Assembly (NCBI GenBank): GCA_965178125.1
Contig: OZ237758.1
Coordinates: forward strand, 868,001-932,000
DNA from: Bilabrum cf. latius
Taxonomy: Eukaryota; Bigyra: Bicosoecida; Bigyra; Bicosoecida
Reading direction: 5' to 3'
Length of the DNA stretch: 64,000 bases
Shown here: in pieces, positions 44,105 through 55,581 of the stretch
Position numbering within the stretch: position 1 is the first letter of the stretch
Layout: every line of letters begins with the position of its first letter
Notes under the pieces: model-generated
Told to the model about the DNA's origin: nothing
Databases searched by the model: none
The model's input: only the letters and a program-made list of their open reading frames with translations
Made by a program: the position numbers and the translations under genes

Positions 44105-44239
44105 CCCTTACGGCCTTTGCTGCAAAGAATTGATTTGGCCCCACGAGACCATTGTACCGTGCTATTTAAGCGGGCATCTAGTCGTCGAACGGCAAGTGCG
44201 GCCGGTACCAGGCCATATCGGGCCTCTCAACCTGATAGG
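44105..44239. promoter_or_regulatory. short divergent promoter region
   Basis: 135 bp between the starts of NF-YC and the DJ-1-like membrane protein. TATTTAAG lies near 44161. Confidence 0.4.
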
Positions 44240-47012
44240 ATGAGTGGTTTTGGTAGTAATACATCACAGTTCCAATCAGAAAGTGCGGGATTACCGAGGC
44301 GCAGGGCGGTCGCGGTGTATCCGCAGTGCCAAGAGGTCGTATTGATTCTTGGATACGTGTGCCTGTCGATCACTGTGCTTGCCGGCCTCATCGACGAGGA
44401 TTCTCCGCTTAGAATTGCTGCATCACCACTGGCATCGATATGCTTGGTTGCGCTACTTATCATGTGGCACTTCAGAATAGGGTGAGTTGCAGTCCGACGC
44501 CTGCACACGACGTGACCAAATAGCCATCAGTCTGAGTGTCGACAAATCGAACCGTCTCGATAGTTCTTGATTGTATCGCAGCTGGCTGTCTGTCCCGCTT
44601 GGAGCTTTTATGGTCGCCGGGATCCTGCTGCTTGCTCTTGGCGACCTGATCATATTGGAGCAGCAGCAGACCGGTTTGCACATGCTGGGTTTCCTACTGC
44701 TCGTCGCGGGCGACGCGTGCCTGGCCACGTCCCTGTGGCTCCCCACCGTGAATATAGAAGCCCTGTACGAGCACGGTGTCGACCTCACGGAGGGCGCCCC
44801 TGCCCACGCCGCCGCCCGCGTCCCGCTGCAGCCGTGGCTCGCGGTGCCCTACGCAGTCGCGGGGCTGGCGGCCCTGCTCACGTGGCGGTTGGCCTTCTGG
44901 CAGGGGTCCGCAGGCACACCAGCTAGCAACATTGGCGGTGGTGTGACGACCGGTGGTGGCGACATCGACGGCTTCACCCCCACGGACACGCTCAGGTTTC
45001 CCCCCATGGCCGCCATGGTGGTGGCGCAGGCAGTGCTCGTGTGGAGGGCGGCCGCCAGGGTGGGATACAGATCGCCCACCCCGGCCATGGCTCTGCTTGC
45101 CGTGGATCCGGCGGGCGGGACAGGCGTGGATGCGCCTGCGAGCGGCAAGGGCAAGGGGACCGGCACCGGCAGGGGCAGCTCCGGCGGGGCAGCTGGCACG
45201 CAGGACTCGGGGAGCAGCGCCACCCCGCGCAAGGCCCTCGGGCGCGGGTCCACCACCTCCCAGTAGCCCAGCCAGGGAACAACGGAGGGGTTTGACCCCT
45301 CGCCCTCCCTGAGGACGCCCAGCGGGAGGCCGGTGGCCTACGGCGCCACAGACGTGGATGCCGCCCCTACGCCGCCGTCAGGAGGTCCCCAGGGGGGCCA
45401 GGGAACACAGGAGGGCAAGGGAGGGCCGGTGCAGGTGCGGTCTAATCGAGCAGAGGCGCTGCGGCGCGGCACTGGCGATGCGTTGCTGGAGATGTACGGC
45501 AGGTCCGAGACGCTGGAGGGGCGTGGGACGCAGATCGTGGGGCTCGTGGGAGTGCTGCTGCTGTGCGCGGCACACCTGCTTGCGTGCGGGGCTCTGCTAT
45601 TCGGATGGGGCGTGTCCGGGGAGCTCTAGCTGGAGGGGCCCCCGTCCACCGTGCTTGTTCTCTACGCGCTGTGCAACTGGATGGCCCAGCTGTTGATCGT
45701 GTTCTCCGTGCCCCTGGTGCTGCCCCCGCGAGGCACGCTGGACGACCAGTACGTCAGGCCCAGGAGGTACGACGGGCCGCCGCTGCGGGTGCTCGTGCTG
45801 CTGCCCCAGAGGTTTGACGCGGGTGAGATCGCTGTTCCCTGGTTCCTGCTGCGGTCCAGGGGTCACCTGGTGGAGTTCACCACCACGAGTGGGAGGGCAC
45901 CCCCCGTGCCCGACCCCGCCTCGGTGCGAGGGGCCGGTGTGGCGGGCGTGGGCGGCGCGGGGCCTCTCGTGGCCGCTATGCTGAGCAGGCTGCTGGAGGA
46001 CCCGTCCTACCGCAAGCCGCTCCCCGTGCGGCTGGCCAAGCCGGATGCGTACGACGGTTTGCTGGTCGCGGGCGTGGGGCCGGTGCCCTCCAAGGCCGGC
46101 AGTGCCTGGCTCCGTGACGGGCGCGTGCAGGCGGCGGCGGCTGCGTTCTGGGACACGGGGCGGCCGGTGGGCGCGCTGGGCCGCGGGGTGGCTCTGCTGG
46201 GCAGGGCAAGGGAGGGCCAGGGAGACGACAGGCAGCAGCAGAGGGCCGTAGCTCCGTGGCAGAGGCAGGCACCCGGCCCCGCCGTCGTCCCCGACGTGGG
46301 GCCCTCCCTGCTGGAGGGCAGCGTGGTTACAACCGCCCCCTGGCAGCTGGAGAGGTTGGCGGCCACGGCCGACGTGTGCTGCGCCTGCAGGTGCAACGCA
46401 CTGCCGCGCGCGTGCCTGGCGGCGTGCGGGGGAACGGGCGGCACACAGTGCTAGGAAGCCTCGGTTGGGTACACTGCACGGTGCTGTGCGGGGGCGTGTT
46501 CCGGCCTGCGGCTGTGCGCGCTGGGGTGCCGCGGGTGCTGTCGGTACGGCAGGGACGCGTGCGAGTCCTGCGGGTGCCCTGGATGTGACGAGTAGAAGGG
46601 CGGGGGCTGCACGGTGTGCCTCGGGCGGTCGAGCACCGCGGCGGGCAGGCCGGGGCAGGGGCTCCTCGCGTCTGCGGGGGCCTCGTGGCAGGACGAGGAC
46701 TGCTGCGCCGGGGTGGGCTGCTGGGAGGACCCGGAGCCGCGAGGGAGTGCATCGCACGGCAGCGCGCTGGCCCTCCACGAGGTGGACAGCGAGCTGTGCC
46801 TCGCTAGCAGCGAGATCGAGGGCGCGGTGGGGGGCGAGGGGAGGTATCTCAGGGGCCCGTGGACGATGCTGTCGAGGGGCAGTCCGTGGGACGACAGCCT
46901 TGCATTCGTGGTGGAGGACGGGCGGCTGGTGACGGGGCGGTGGGCCGGGGACGCGTTCCTGCTCGGGAGGCGGTTCTTGCACAAGATCGAGGAGGTGCCG
47001 CGCATGTACTGA
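44240..47012 (+). CDS. multi-pass membrane protein with DJ-1/PfpI-like domain
   Basis: join(44240..44481,44582..47012), 890 residues. The 100-bp intron GTGAGT...ATCGCAG joins MWHFRIG to WLSVPLG in a membrane span. About six hydrophobic spans follow in the N-terminal half (LGYVCLSITVLAGLI, AFMVAGILLLALGDLIIL, MLGFLLLVAGDACLATSLWL, a later pair near 45540 to 45730). Then LRVLVLLPQRFDAGEIAVPW, FLLRSRGHLVEFTTTSG and AYDGLLVAGVG resemble the DJ-1/PfpI fold; I see no clear nucleophile-elbow Cys, so activity is doubtful. The C-terminal third has a Cys-rich cluster (CCACRCNALPRACLAACGG, then CCRYGRDACESCGCPGCDE). UAGs: 45264, 45627, 46452 and 46593. UGA at 47010. Function unknown. Confidence 0.65.
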
Positions 47013-47052
47013 GCCCGGTTTGGCTCGCTCGCGTGCATTGAGAGAGAGGTCT

Positions 47053-47062
47053 CTTATATAAT
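47053..47062 (+). promoter_or_regulatory. TATA-like sequence upstream of DUF866 gene
   Basis: TTATATAATT about 165 bp before ATG 47223. Confidence 0.3.
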
Positions 47063-47222
47063 TCTTGAGCACATTTGCGCGTATTGCTGCATCCAGTGAG
47101 GTCACACGGTGTCCAGCGGCTTCCGGCACTGTGGCACAGTCAGCCGGTACTAGGCTAGTTCCGGGTCTCGGTTCCTGAACACGCAAATGGGCGCGTATTT
47201 CCATACATATCGAACTTGATAG

Positions 47223-47744
47223 ATGCCTTTCTTTGCGCTGCGCGCCACTTTAGCGCTTGAAGGTATTGCTTTATTTAACATGCGGAAAGGTAGCCTGATT
47301 CGCTGCAAATTCAGGTGCAGCACCTGCGGAACGGAGACGGACGATTTTGCAGCTGTCGATCCTGAGAACGTTGTAGAGCTCGAGGGTTCTAGAGGCGAAG
47401 CAAACCATGCGCAGAGCTGTTCTGGTTGTGGATCATCGTTCAATGTGCAAGTTGGCCCGATCGCGTCGGGAATTGCTGCTGATCGCCTCGAACCGGATGG
47501 CGACGGGGCAGAGCTCGTGACGCTAGAGATTCGCGGCGCAGAGCCCGTTGATTTTGAAGCCGGGGAGGATTCATTTGAAGCCATCAGCCCCTCCGATACG
47601 TCTTTCGAAGTAGATCTTTCGGAAGGGGAGTGGGCAGACTACGATGAAGCTTCCGACACTGCCCTTTCCATTATGGAGCCATCGTTTGAGTGGACCAAAG
47701 CAGAGGCCAGCAAGAAAAAGAAGAAAGGTGCAAAGCGAAAATGA
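47223..47744 (+). CDS. DUF866 / CZIB-type zinc-binding protein
   Basis: 173 residues, ATG 47223 to UGA 47742, no UAG. The family (human C1orf123/CZIB) is a conserved small eukaryotic zinc protein. Visible matches: the start MPFFALRATLALEGI, a first CxxC (FRCSTCGTE), the GSRGEANHAQSCSGCGSSF block with the second CxxC, then VTLEIRGAEPVDFEAGEDSF and the family tail VDLSEGEWADYDE. Length fits the usual 160 to 170 residues. A Lys-rich end follows. It lies 210 bp downstream of the DJ-1-like gene in the same direction. Confidence 0.92.
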   Translation: MPFFALRATLALEGIALFNMRKGSLIRCKFRCSTCGTETDDFAAVDPENVVELEGSRGEANHAQSCSGCGSSFNVQVGPIASGIAADRLEPDGDGAELVTLEIRGAEPVDFEAGEDSFEAISPSDTSFEVDLSEGEWADYDEASDTALSIMEPSFEWTKAEASKKKKKGAKRK

Positions 47745-47971
47745 TGACGTGATTGAATTCGTCAACTTTTTATCGAGACTTTACCTCCTCATGATCTGGA
47801 CGTGTGCCAGTGGTTTGTTGACATGAACGCGATCTGTGTAGTACACCGTTATTCCCAGCCTCGATCAGTTGGTGGGCCTTCAACATGAAAAGCTTTGCTG
47901 GGATTTTGGATGCTCACGAGGCCAGGGCTGGTCCACCGGATGCGGCCTAGTCCGGACCGCGACCCTCCCCC

Positions 47972-49048
47972 TCAAGCAACCGCCTCGTCCTTCCCCTCTG
48001 CCTCGTCCTTCCCCTCTTCGGAAGCCCCTGCCTCCCCGCCCTCCTTCCAGTAGTCCACCGCGTCTAGCGCCACCTCGCAGCTCTCCCGCACCACCTGCTC
48101 GGGGTCCTTCATGAACGTTCGCAGCGTCTCAAGCGCCCCCTTGGTCCCCACAGCCCCCAGCGCCTCGGCTGCCTCGTGCCTCACCATCGGGTGCTCCTCT
48201 GCCTTGGACAGGCACTCTGCAAGCTAAGACTCCGCCTCCGGGGCGGCCATCTGACCCAGAACGTAGGCGCACTCGTGCCGGAACAGCGCAGAGCTGCCCT
48301 CCAGCATCCCACGGCACAGGGCGCTCACCGCCGCGGCGCCGCCCCGGTTCCGCAGCGCGAACATGGCCCTGTACCTCTCGAAAAGCGGCCTGTCTTCGTC
48401 CAGCAGCTGCGCTCCCAGCTCCTCCACGCTCGAGGAGCCCTCCGCCGACTAGGACGCTCCCGACGGTCCTGACGTGGTGGGCTTCGGGGAGGCCTCTGCG
48501 GGCACAGCAGCGGCGGTGGGGGGCGCGCTGCCGGTGCTGATGGTACCCAGATCGGCCTCTGGTAAAGGGGCGGGGTCGATGGATTGGTACGGATTCGCGG
48601 CGTCGCACCTGGACTGCGCCACCTCGCCGTGCTCGAGGCGCCACCGGACCGCTGGCACTGCGATCTGGCACGTCTCAGACACTTCCTTGGCGTCATCTTT
48701 GCAAAATTCCTCCAAAATCAGTAAGGAATCAGCAGAACCAATTGCAGCGAGCGCTTCCGCACACTCGTGTCGCACTATTGAATCGTCGGAGGTATCGCGC
48801 AGAATCGCGGCAAGGTGCTCGTCTGCGCTTGCCAGTCTCATCTGCCCTAGGCAATATGCTATCTCGTGCCTGAAAAGACAACTTCCTTTCTTGTCTGCCA
48901 AAGCTGTTGCGAGCGCGGCAGCTGCCCCTTCGCCACCGTTGGTGCGCAGGAAAAACACTGCCCGCATTCTCTCCGGCATGGGTTGCTTCGTGTCGAGCAA
49001 AACCTTCTATAGAGATGCCACATCCTGGGCCTCCTCGCAAGCTGCCAT
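47972..49048 (-). CDS. DOHH: deoxyhypusine hydroxylase
   Basis: 358 residues, ATG 49048 to UGA 47972. This HEAT-repeat di-iron enzyme completes hypusine synthesis on eIF5A. Four His-Glu metal-binding motifs are intact: [38 protein letters not shown] and [13 protein letters not shown]. The N-terminal repeat reads [16 protein letters not shown] and is mirrored by [16 protein letters not shown] after the central linker, giving the two symmetric halves of the family. UAGs: 49007 to 49009 (DVASL[UAG]KVLLDTKQP), 48449 to 48451 in the linker, and 48224 to 48226 (EAES[UAG][13 protein letters not shown]). With UAG as stop, no fragment would retain all four motifs. The acidic C-terminal tail is an addition. 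Confidence 0.93.
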
Positions 49049-49214
49049 CGTTCACGGGCTTTCAGCGGCGACAAAAACTCAGCTGAACTAGTAAGCGGCG
49101 GGTCGAGGGCCCATGCCGGGAACAGCAACCGGATTGCGGCTAGTAGTTCCGGTTTTGGCAACGCTGCCATCCGTTGCAGAGCGACCTCACCGGTCTCAAA
49201 CCCTGTCAAAAACG
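49049..49214. promoter_or_regulatory. divergent promoter region
   Basis: 166 bp between the starts of DOHH and the 837-residue protein. Confidence 0.4.
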
Positions 49215-51728
49215 ATGTCTGACCCATCGCTGGCTGTGCTATGGAGTGAATTAGATGCTGTCATAGATGAGAGTCCGCGAAAATCATCTGCCTTGCACCG
49301 AATGAGGCGCAGCATGGCCCAGCCGGCTAATGGCAGCAAACGACAGCACGGCTTCCATGCGTCCTTCCACGGGAATAGGAGCGCAAAAGCAGCGTCCAAA
49401 CATTATTCGATATCATTAAACTAGCACAAAATTTCGGCAAACCACTCAAGCCAAGCGCGTCGAAGAGGGGCAGCGGGTAGCAGTCGAAAGCGGCTCACAG
49501 GCAAGGCCAGGGGCCCATCTGCCAGAGGAGGTTCTAGCTCACGCCGCCCTTTGTGGCCGCCGGTTGCCGGTGTGGCCGTACAATCTCGCCCGGACAAGCG
49601 CGCCCTCGCAAGAATCATGGCCACTGGAGCCCGCCGGCCGTTCGTCGGCACGCTGGAGGCGGCGTGGGCCGATCCTCGGGGCACCGCCGACAGCGGGAGC
49701 GGATTGGGAACAGCATCAGGGGGCCGCCGCTCTGTGCACTCTCGGGACACAGCTGGGCGAGAGACCGGCAAGCCCTTCCAGCTTGTTTCCAGCGAAGGAC
49801 CAACCGCAGCTCCATTCCAGGACCTGAGGGCGGGGGCTCGTGCGATGCACTCGCCCGGAGCAGCGAGCGGCAGGCACGCCGGGCAGCTGAGGCCGCCGGA
49901 GCTGTGCGCCGTGCACTCCACCCCGCTCGACGTGCCGTTTCATGCTCCTAGAATCAAGGCCGCCCGCAAGCAGAGGGTGCGGTAGCCAGCTGGGGCACCA
50001 GTACCAGTGGGCATGGGCAAGACATCTGCCGCGCCCATGCAGGCTGCAAGCGTCCCGGTTGCAACCGCAAACGTGAGCCCACAGCCGGCTAGCGCGAGCG
50101 ATAACTCGGGCAAATCAGCTCAGATATAGTCGCCTGCCCACGGCGTAGCAACCGCTGGGCTGCCTCCGGTAGACGGACAGGCCGCCGAGCACGACCAGTC
50201 GCGTGTCCGAGCCGCTGCAGAGGACCAGGGCGAGGGCCAGAAGCATCTCCCACGCGCCTCCATCACATGTGTTGCCGCCCCTGTGATGGGTCTTTGGTGC
50301 GAGACCGCCACGAGGCATAGGTAGCCTTCGAGCGAGGGAACAAGCAGCGAGGACGGCGAGGCGGAGCCTGCCCCTGCCCCGCCCACGGCCCGCGGGTCGC
50401 CAAGGGAATCGGCGGCAGGCGGCAGTGCACTGCACCCGCACCGTTAGGCGCTTGATTAGCAAGACGTGGAAGCGAGCGATGCATCTGAGCTGTCGGATGA
50501 TGCCCTCCTTGACCTGGTGCTCGGGGCACTCGGGCACGCCGGCCAGCCTCATCAGCAGGAGCCGCAAGGTCAGCCGCAGCTGCGGTGGCACCGGCGCGCC
50601 CCAACAGCCGATGAGATCAGAAGGACCGTGCGACCCGACCTGCTGGCAGCCGGCAGCGCTGGAATGTAGGCTACAGGACGAGCACACGCGGATCTGGCGG
50701 CGCGGATCGACAGGCTGTCGAGGGCCCATGGCGCGGGGGAGGCATCGGCCCGCGTGGAGAGGGCGGGGGCGCGCGCATGGCGGGAGCGGCTGCAGGGCGA
50801 GGTGCAGGAGGGGAGAAAGGAGGCAGCCGAGGGGGTGCAGAGGGTGTTGGAGGCTATCAGCGGGCTGGGGCGGGGCTAGGGAACAAGGGCAAATGCGGGG
50901 GATGGCGTAGGGCGGAAACCAGTCAAGGCTGTGCTTGCCGCAGAGACACCAGGGGCGGCTGTGGCATCACGGGTGCCGGAGGTGCCGCCGGTTGCAACTG
51001 CAGATGGACCGATTCAGGCTCCGAGTAGCCTGGGGCAGGTCACGGTGCGTGTATCGCTGCCTGAGCCGGCCAAAGAGCAGGAGGAGGAAGAGGAGGACCC
51101 CAGCGGATCGGCAGCTGATGCAGCCGCTGCAGCAGCTCGATCCGCCGGAGCCTGGGCCCGTGTGGCATTCTCCCGGGCACTGGCCATGCCTCTGGGGCGA
51201 GCTGCTGGAGAAGATGATGATGAGAAGGAGGAGGAGTCGTCTTTGGGGACAGAGAGCACCCTGGGGAATGTGGGGCTGGAAGACTCGGGGCAGAGCAGCG
51301 CGGGTGGGGCCCTGCTGGGGCGGCTTGACGAGAGCGGTGCTTCGGGTGTGACGAGTGCAAGCGGCAGCACGCTGAGCGAGGGCGAGATCAGATGGGGCAA
51401 GGGGGGCGCACAGCCGTAGGATGCGGCATGGGCCAACGGCATGGATATGGGCATGGCAAGCAGTGGCCTGTCCAGCCCCAGCGATGACAGCAGCAGCAGC
51501 AACGGGCGCTATGTGCGCGAGCGTTGGAGCTCCGGCAAAGGGGGTCGCACAGGGGGCAGCCGGTCGAATGAGTAGCGTGCCATGGGGATCCGTACGGGCA
51601 TGGGTAAGGGGGGACACTCTGCCAACGCGGAAGAATAGGAGGAGGAGGAGGAGGACAGCTTCAGCCTTGGAGAGATAGTGGAGGCGGAGCAGGGGGGCCT
51701 CAGGATCGGAGGGGTATCGGGCGAGTGA
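49215..51728 (+). CDS. long low-complexity protein with 11 UAG codons
   Basis: 837 residues from ATG 49215 (MSDPSLAVLWSELDAVIDE) to UGA 51726; unrecognised. Short N-terminal helix, then basic Ser/Arg-rich, Pro/Ala-rich and Glu/Ser-rich low complexity, with one helical segment near 50480 to 50560 (SELSDDALLDLVLGALGHAG) and another near 50780 to 50870 (LQGEVQEGRKEAAEGVQRVL). UAGs: 49422, 49983, 50127, 50322, 50445, 50457, 50667, 50877, 51417, 51573 and 51636. The frame has no UAA or UGA for 2.5 kb. Under the standard code nothing longer than about 185 codons would exist in this frame. Predicted disordered; a regulatory or scaffold role is only a guess. Some UAGs could lie in undetected introns. 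Confidence 0.6.
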
Positions 51729-52263
51729 CTTGATTAGTCGATCAGGAAACATTCGGATGCAGGCAGTACGAGACAAGTGCCCAACCCTGCAAGGATTTAC
51801 TCGCTTTATAGAGGCCATCGCTTCACTTGCTCTCCTGCGGGAGGATTGGGAGACGATCCAGGCTGCAGTGGATACGGGTGCTGCAGCAGAGTGCAGCAGC
51901 CTCGAGTTTTGCTGGTGGCGGCAGTAGCAAATAGGACCTGCACCTTCGCCTGCCAATGGCACTTGTATTGCTAGTGTACTGCATGATGGCATGGTAGCCG
52001 CTCCTCGAGGGGCGGCGGCAGGGGCAACCGGTGACGTCGTAATCCGTGTATCTATTGGGTCATTTCAATGCCACTCTATGAAGACGACTTACGCGGACAC
52101 ACCTAGAGTTTTTAACCTTGACCTTAAACGCAAAAATCAGAAAGCATGACTCAACTTGAACAACGCTCAGAATGCAATCGCCACTTTTGCCGCCCAGTAG
52201 CACCATACCCCCGTGATGGACTCCCACCCGGCTGGACCAAAATGTCACCTACATTATGATGCA
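51729..52263. other. convergent intergenic region
   Basis: 535 bp with no ORF of note. Confidence 0.6.
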
Positions 52264-52870
52264 TCACTTCTTTGAGCCACCTCTGCCCCCCGCTGCCCCC
52301 TTTTCGGGTGCTGGTGCGGGCTGTGCCCCGCCTTGCCACCTGGATCCGGATCCGCCCTCTGTACCAGCCGCTTCTTCTCCCGTGTAGCCTTCAGCGCCAA
52401 TAGCGATCATCACTGGAACGAAACAGCGAAAGAAGCACACGCCTACGCACATGAACAAGAATGCCACGTAGAAGAGCGTCTCCGAGTAGCGGCGCACCGT
52501 CCCGTCGCAGGCTAGAGCCCGAGCATTGTTCTGCCAGGTGCCCTTGCTTGCCGCCCGAAGACGGCATACGACACTAGAAGATCAGTAAAATTCGGAGTGC
52601 TCCACCTCGCTCCCTTGTCGCCTACCGCTGTAACGCCGCTCCCGACTTATCTGTGACTGCCGATCCTTCCGACGACGGCATCTGGACGGGGGGGTTGCCA
52701 CCCCTCCTATCCCCCAGCCTAACCCTGAACCCCTCGCCGGGGCCCTCGGGCCCCACCGCCCCCTTCCACATTCCTGCACTGTCCGTGTCCCTCGCTTCAT
52801 CCACCCCGTCCACCTTTTCTCCATTCCACCCACACCCCTTTTCCTTCACCTCAATCACGGCCCACGACAT
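52264..52870 (-). CDS. small single-pass membrane protein (spliced)
   Basis: Proposed join on minus: 52870..52850 and 52530..52264, 95 residues. A seven-codon first exon (MSWAVIE) meets a GTGAAG donor. A 319-bp intron ends CACCTGGCAG. Exon 2 reads NNARALACDGTVRRYSETLF, then a membrane span (YVAFLFMCVGVCFFRCFVPV) and a Gly/Ala/Pro-rich tail ending GGRGGSKK before UGA. The join is in phase and gives a natural start, but exon 1 is too short to be certain. Family unknown. Confidence 0.5.
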
Positions 52871-52981
52871 GTCGACTCGCCCAAGCGCTGCGCCCAGCGC
52901 ACGACCTCAGCCTTAGAGGTGCAAGCCTAGATGTGCAAGCCCCTCATGCAATTAGTATGCAAAGATTAAGAAGCCATCATT

Positions 52982-54553
52982 TCACTTTTCCCCCTTGCCA
53001 CCGTCCGCCTCTTTTCCCTCCTTCTCCTGAGGGGGTACCACGGCTCCCAAAGGCTCAGAGTCTCCGATGGCAGCATAGTAAGCGCCATAGTACGCCGCGT
53101 AGTAGTGCGCCTGGGCTAGCTGCGCGCTAGTTGCCGCCCCTTGCACCCAGCCGGCTCCCTCGGGCGGGTCCTTGGCCCCTGGGCTGCCCTCCGGCGCGGC
53201 GGGGCACTGGCTGCAGTACTCCCCCGTGGATGCGCACAGGGAACAAAACCAGTCCTCCTCGGGCTACCGCCGCAGGGCCAGGGTCAGTGCTGGCACAGTG
53301 GCCTGCGTGACCGACCGCACCAGGGTGTGCTGCAGCGTGCGGGCCAGGGGAACAGCCACCGCCTCGGACACCTCTGCCGTGAGTCGGGCAGCTGCCTCGG
53401 GGATGATTGCGGCTGCCGCTTCCCTTGCGATGCGGTCGGCTGCAGGCTCCGCCACTCGCTCGGAGACCATCTGCTCGATGAGCCTCGCGCTCGACTCGGA
53501 TACCGCCTCGCCCGCGGTCTCGCCCAGGGGCGCAGCCACCTGTTCGGCCAGACTCCCAGCCAGCGAGTGCGTGAGCAGCGCATTCACCTCGCTGACCAGC
53601 CCCGGGTCCGCCCCCTGACCCAGATTCTCGTCCAGCGCGCCCCCAAGAGCAGACCCCATCACACCTCCGATGATCGAGGTCACCGGCTCCAGCAAAGTGT
53701 CCATCACCGGCTTCAGCAGACCCGCCAGACCCGCAAACCCGTGGGAAGCGAGGTGCTGAGACCGGGACAAGGACCTCGCCGCCGCTCGCGCCGCCACTGC
53801 CGCCCTGGATCTCGCGTGCAGGCCGCCCTGTGCCCCCGACTGCAGCATGGAAACTTCCTCCGCGAAGCTGGTCCCGCCCTACGTACCACTAACCCAATCG
53901 GTGCCCACCGGCTGCGCCCCGCCCGACCCGATCGCATGCTAGACCCCGTGTGCCCCCGGGGCTCCCTTCACCGGCCAGGGGGCCCTGTTCCCTGAGTCCC
54001 CCTTGCCCCCTTCCACTTCCAGGCAGGACCTGGCGGCGGCATCGGCCGACCGATGCATGGCCAGCGCCCTGCCATGCCCCTCATCTTGCGACCAGTGCGT
54101 GTCCCCATCATGTCCCTATTGTGGGCTGCTCTCTTTGAGGTCTTGCCCGTGGCTAGTTCCCCGCGGGGCGGTACGCTCTCGCCACAACGGCGCGCCCGTG
54201 TCTGCGAGCACCGCAGAGCAGTGCATCACTGGATCGTCCCCGGTCGTAAAGTGCGCCGCAGCTCCTGCCGCCCTCGCCCACTCCACCGGTGGACTCTCCG
54301 GCTGACTGCCCCCACTCACCGACGGCCCCTTCACGCCCGCGCCACACCTTGGCCTCACTTCCACCTGCACGCCCTCCCGCTTGACGGCACTGCTCCACTC
54401 GGCGCCCCCATCCTCCCCCTGGTCCTAGTCCTGGTTGTGGTCCTGGTCGTGGTCCTGGTCCTGGCTGCCGAGGCCCCGTTGCTGCCCGGAGCTGATGGCA
54501 GCTGGCAGCAGCAGCGCCACCACTCTGGGGTGGGAGGCCAGCGCGGGCCCCAT
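52982..54553 (-). CDS. probable secreted protein with Cys/Tyr-rich C-terminus
   Basis: 523 residues, ATG 54553 to UGA 52982. The N-terminus (HPRVVALLLPAAISSG) may be a signal peptide. A QD-rich run contains a UAG (DQDHNQD[UAG]DQGED, 54425 to 54427), the clearest residue assignment in the window. Further UAGs: 54116, 53939, 53879 and 53264. After a Gly/Ala-rich linker comes a helical region (LLKPVMDTLLEPVTSIIGG, GLVSEVNALLTHSLAG, LQHTLVRSVTQATVPALT), then WFCSLCASTGEYCSQC and a Tyr-rich segment (HYYAAYYGAYYAA). Some uncharacterised protist proteins share this order (amphipathic helices, CxxC pair, YYxxYY), so this may be a real but unnamed family; I cannot check it. Start uncertain: a UAA lies 16 codons upstream. 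Confidence 0.6.
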
Positions 54554-54704
54554 GCCTCTGGCCGTCGTGCGCCAGCTGGCAGGCAGTCTGCAGCAAGAGA
54601 GTTACTCCAAGCATGAAATGCGAATATAGTGGACAGCATGCACGCGAGCGGGAGAGGAGGGGCGATGCGGCGTGCATCTATACAAAGGCCAGGGGCGTTG
54701 TTCC

Positions 54705-55368
54705 TCACGATGAGTGCAGCACCTCCAGTGCGCGTGCATCCACAGGGACAGGGTCAGCTTCGCCCACCGAGGCAGGCTCTCCACCTGGTTGCTGATCCTG
54801 CCGCGAGCCTGGTGGACCCAGTGCCTGCACGGTGCCATGCGAGGCGTGTGCGGCTGCCACGCGGAACACGGAGGGGGCACCGTCCGTGATGACTGGGAGA
54901 ACGGCCGGTCGGACGGTCCATGATGCTCTCTTGACGGCGTCACGACCCTGGTGCGCGCTACCGTTGGTGCTAGTCGGCAGCTCGCACTGCAGCCGCCACG
55001 GCCGGCTCGCTGCAGACGGCTCCATGCACGGCGCCTGCGGCCGGGCCGTGACTTTCGTATTGCATGGCTGTGGCAGATGTATGAACAGCGCCCTGCAGTG
55101 TAATAGGAATTTGCACGAGCGTGTGACAGTCCATGTCGCACATTATCAGTAGTCAGGTGCACACGCTCGTCTGCGACGCAACTCACTCTAGCCAGAGCCT
55201 TAGCGTGGAATTATCCGCACCAGACCAGAATACGGAGGGATTTCGAATCGAAAGCGACGCATGTGCGATTTCATAGGAAGAAACTGGAAATGGCGCCGGC
55301 TCGATCGGAATCGCACGCGATACTACACAAAGCAAGCCCACAATGAGAGCAAGTCGAACACTCTGCAT
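54705..55368 (-). CDS. small secreted Cys-containing protein (spliced)
   Basis: Proposed join on minus: 55368..55187 and 55092..54705, 189 residues. Exon 1 starts with a good signal peptide (MQSVRLALIVGLLCVVSRA) and continues IPIEPAPFPVSSYEIAHASL. The donor is GTGAGT and the 94-bp intron ends ACACTGCAG. The in-phase join runs LRLWLE to ALFIHLPQPCNTKVTARP, then RPWRLQCELPTSTN and VLPVITDGAPSVFRVAAAHA, ending at UGA 54705. No UAG. No family recognised. Confidence rests on signal peptide, splice consensus and frame only. Confidence 0.5.
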
Positions 55369-55581
55369 GATGAATACGCCTGTCTGAATCTGGTTGCGGC
55401 AATCTATCACCTCAATCGAATCTCGGGCATGATTTGGCGGCAGTTGCACCAGACATGATGTTCCGTATTTCTCGCTCGCCGCGCATTGGCGCCGCAAGCA
55501 CCTTGGTGTTGCGGAACCTTGCAACAGGACGGTCGAGCTGCTGGCAAAGAAAGCGCTAGTGCGCCCGTTTTAGAGTTGGAA
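55369..55581. promoter_or_regulatory. divergent promoter region
   Basis: 213 bp between the secreted-protein start and the Sds3-like start. Confidence 0.35.
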
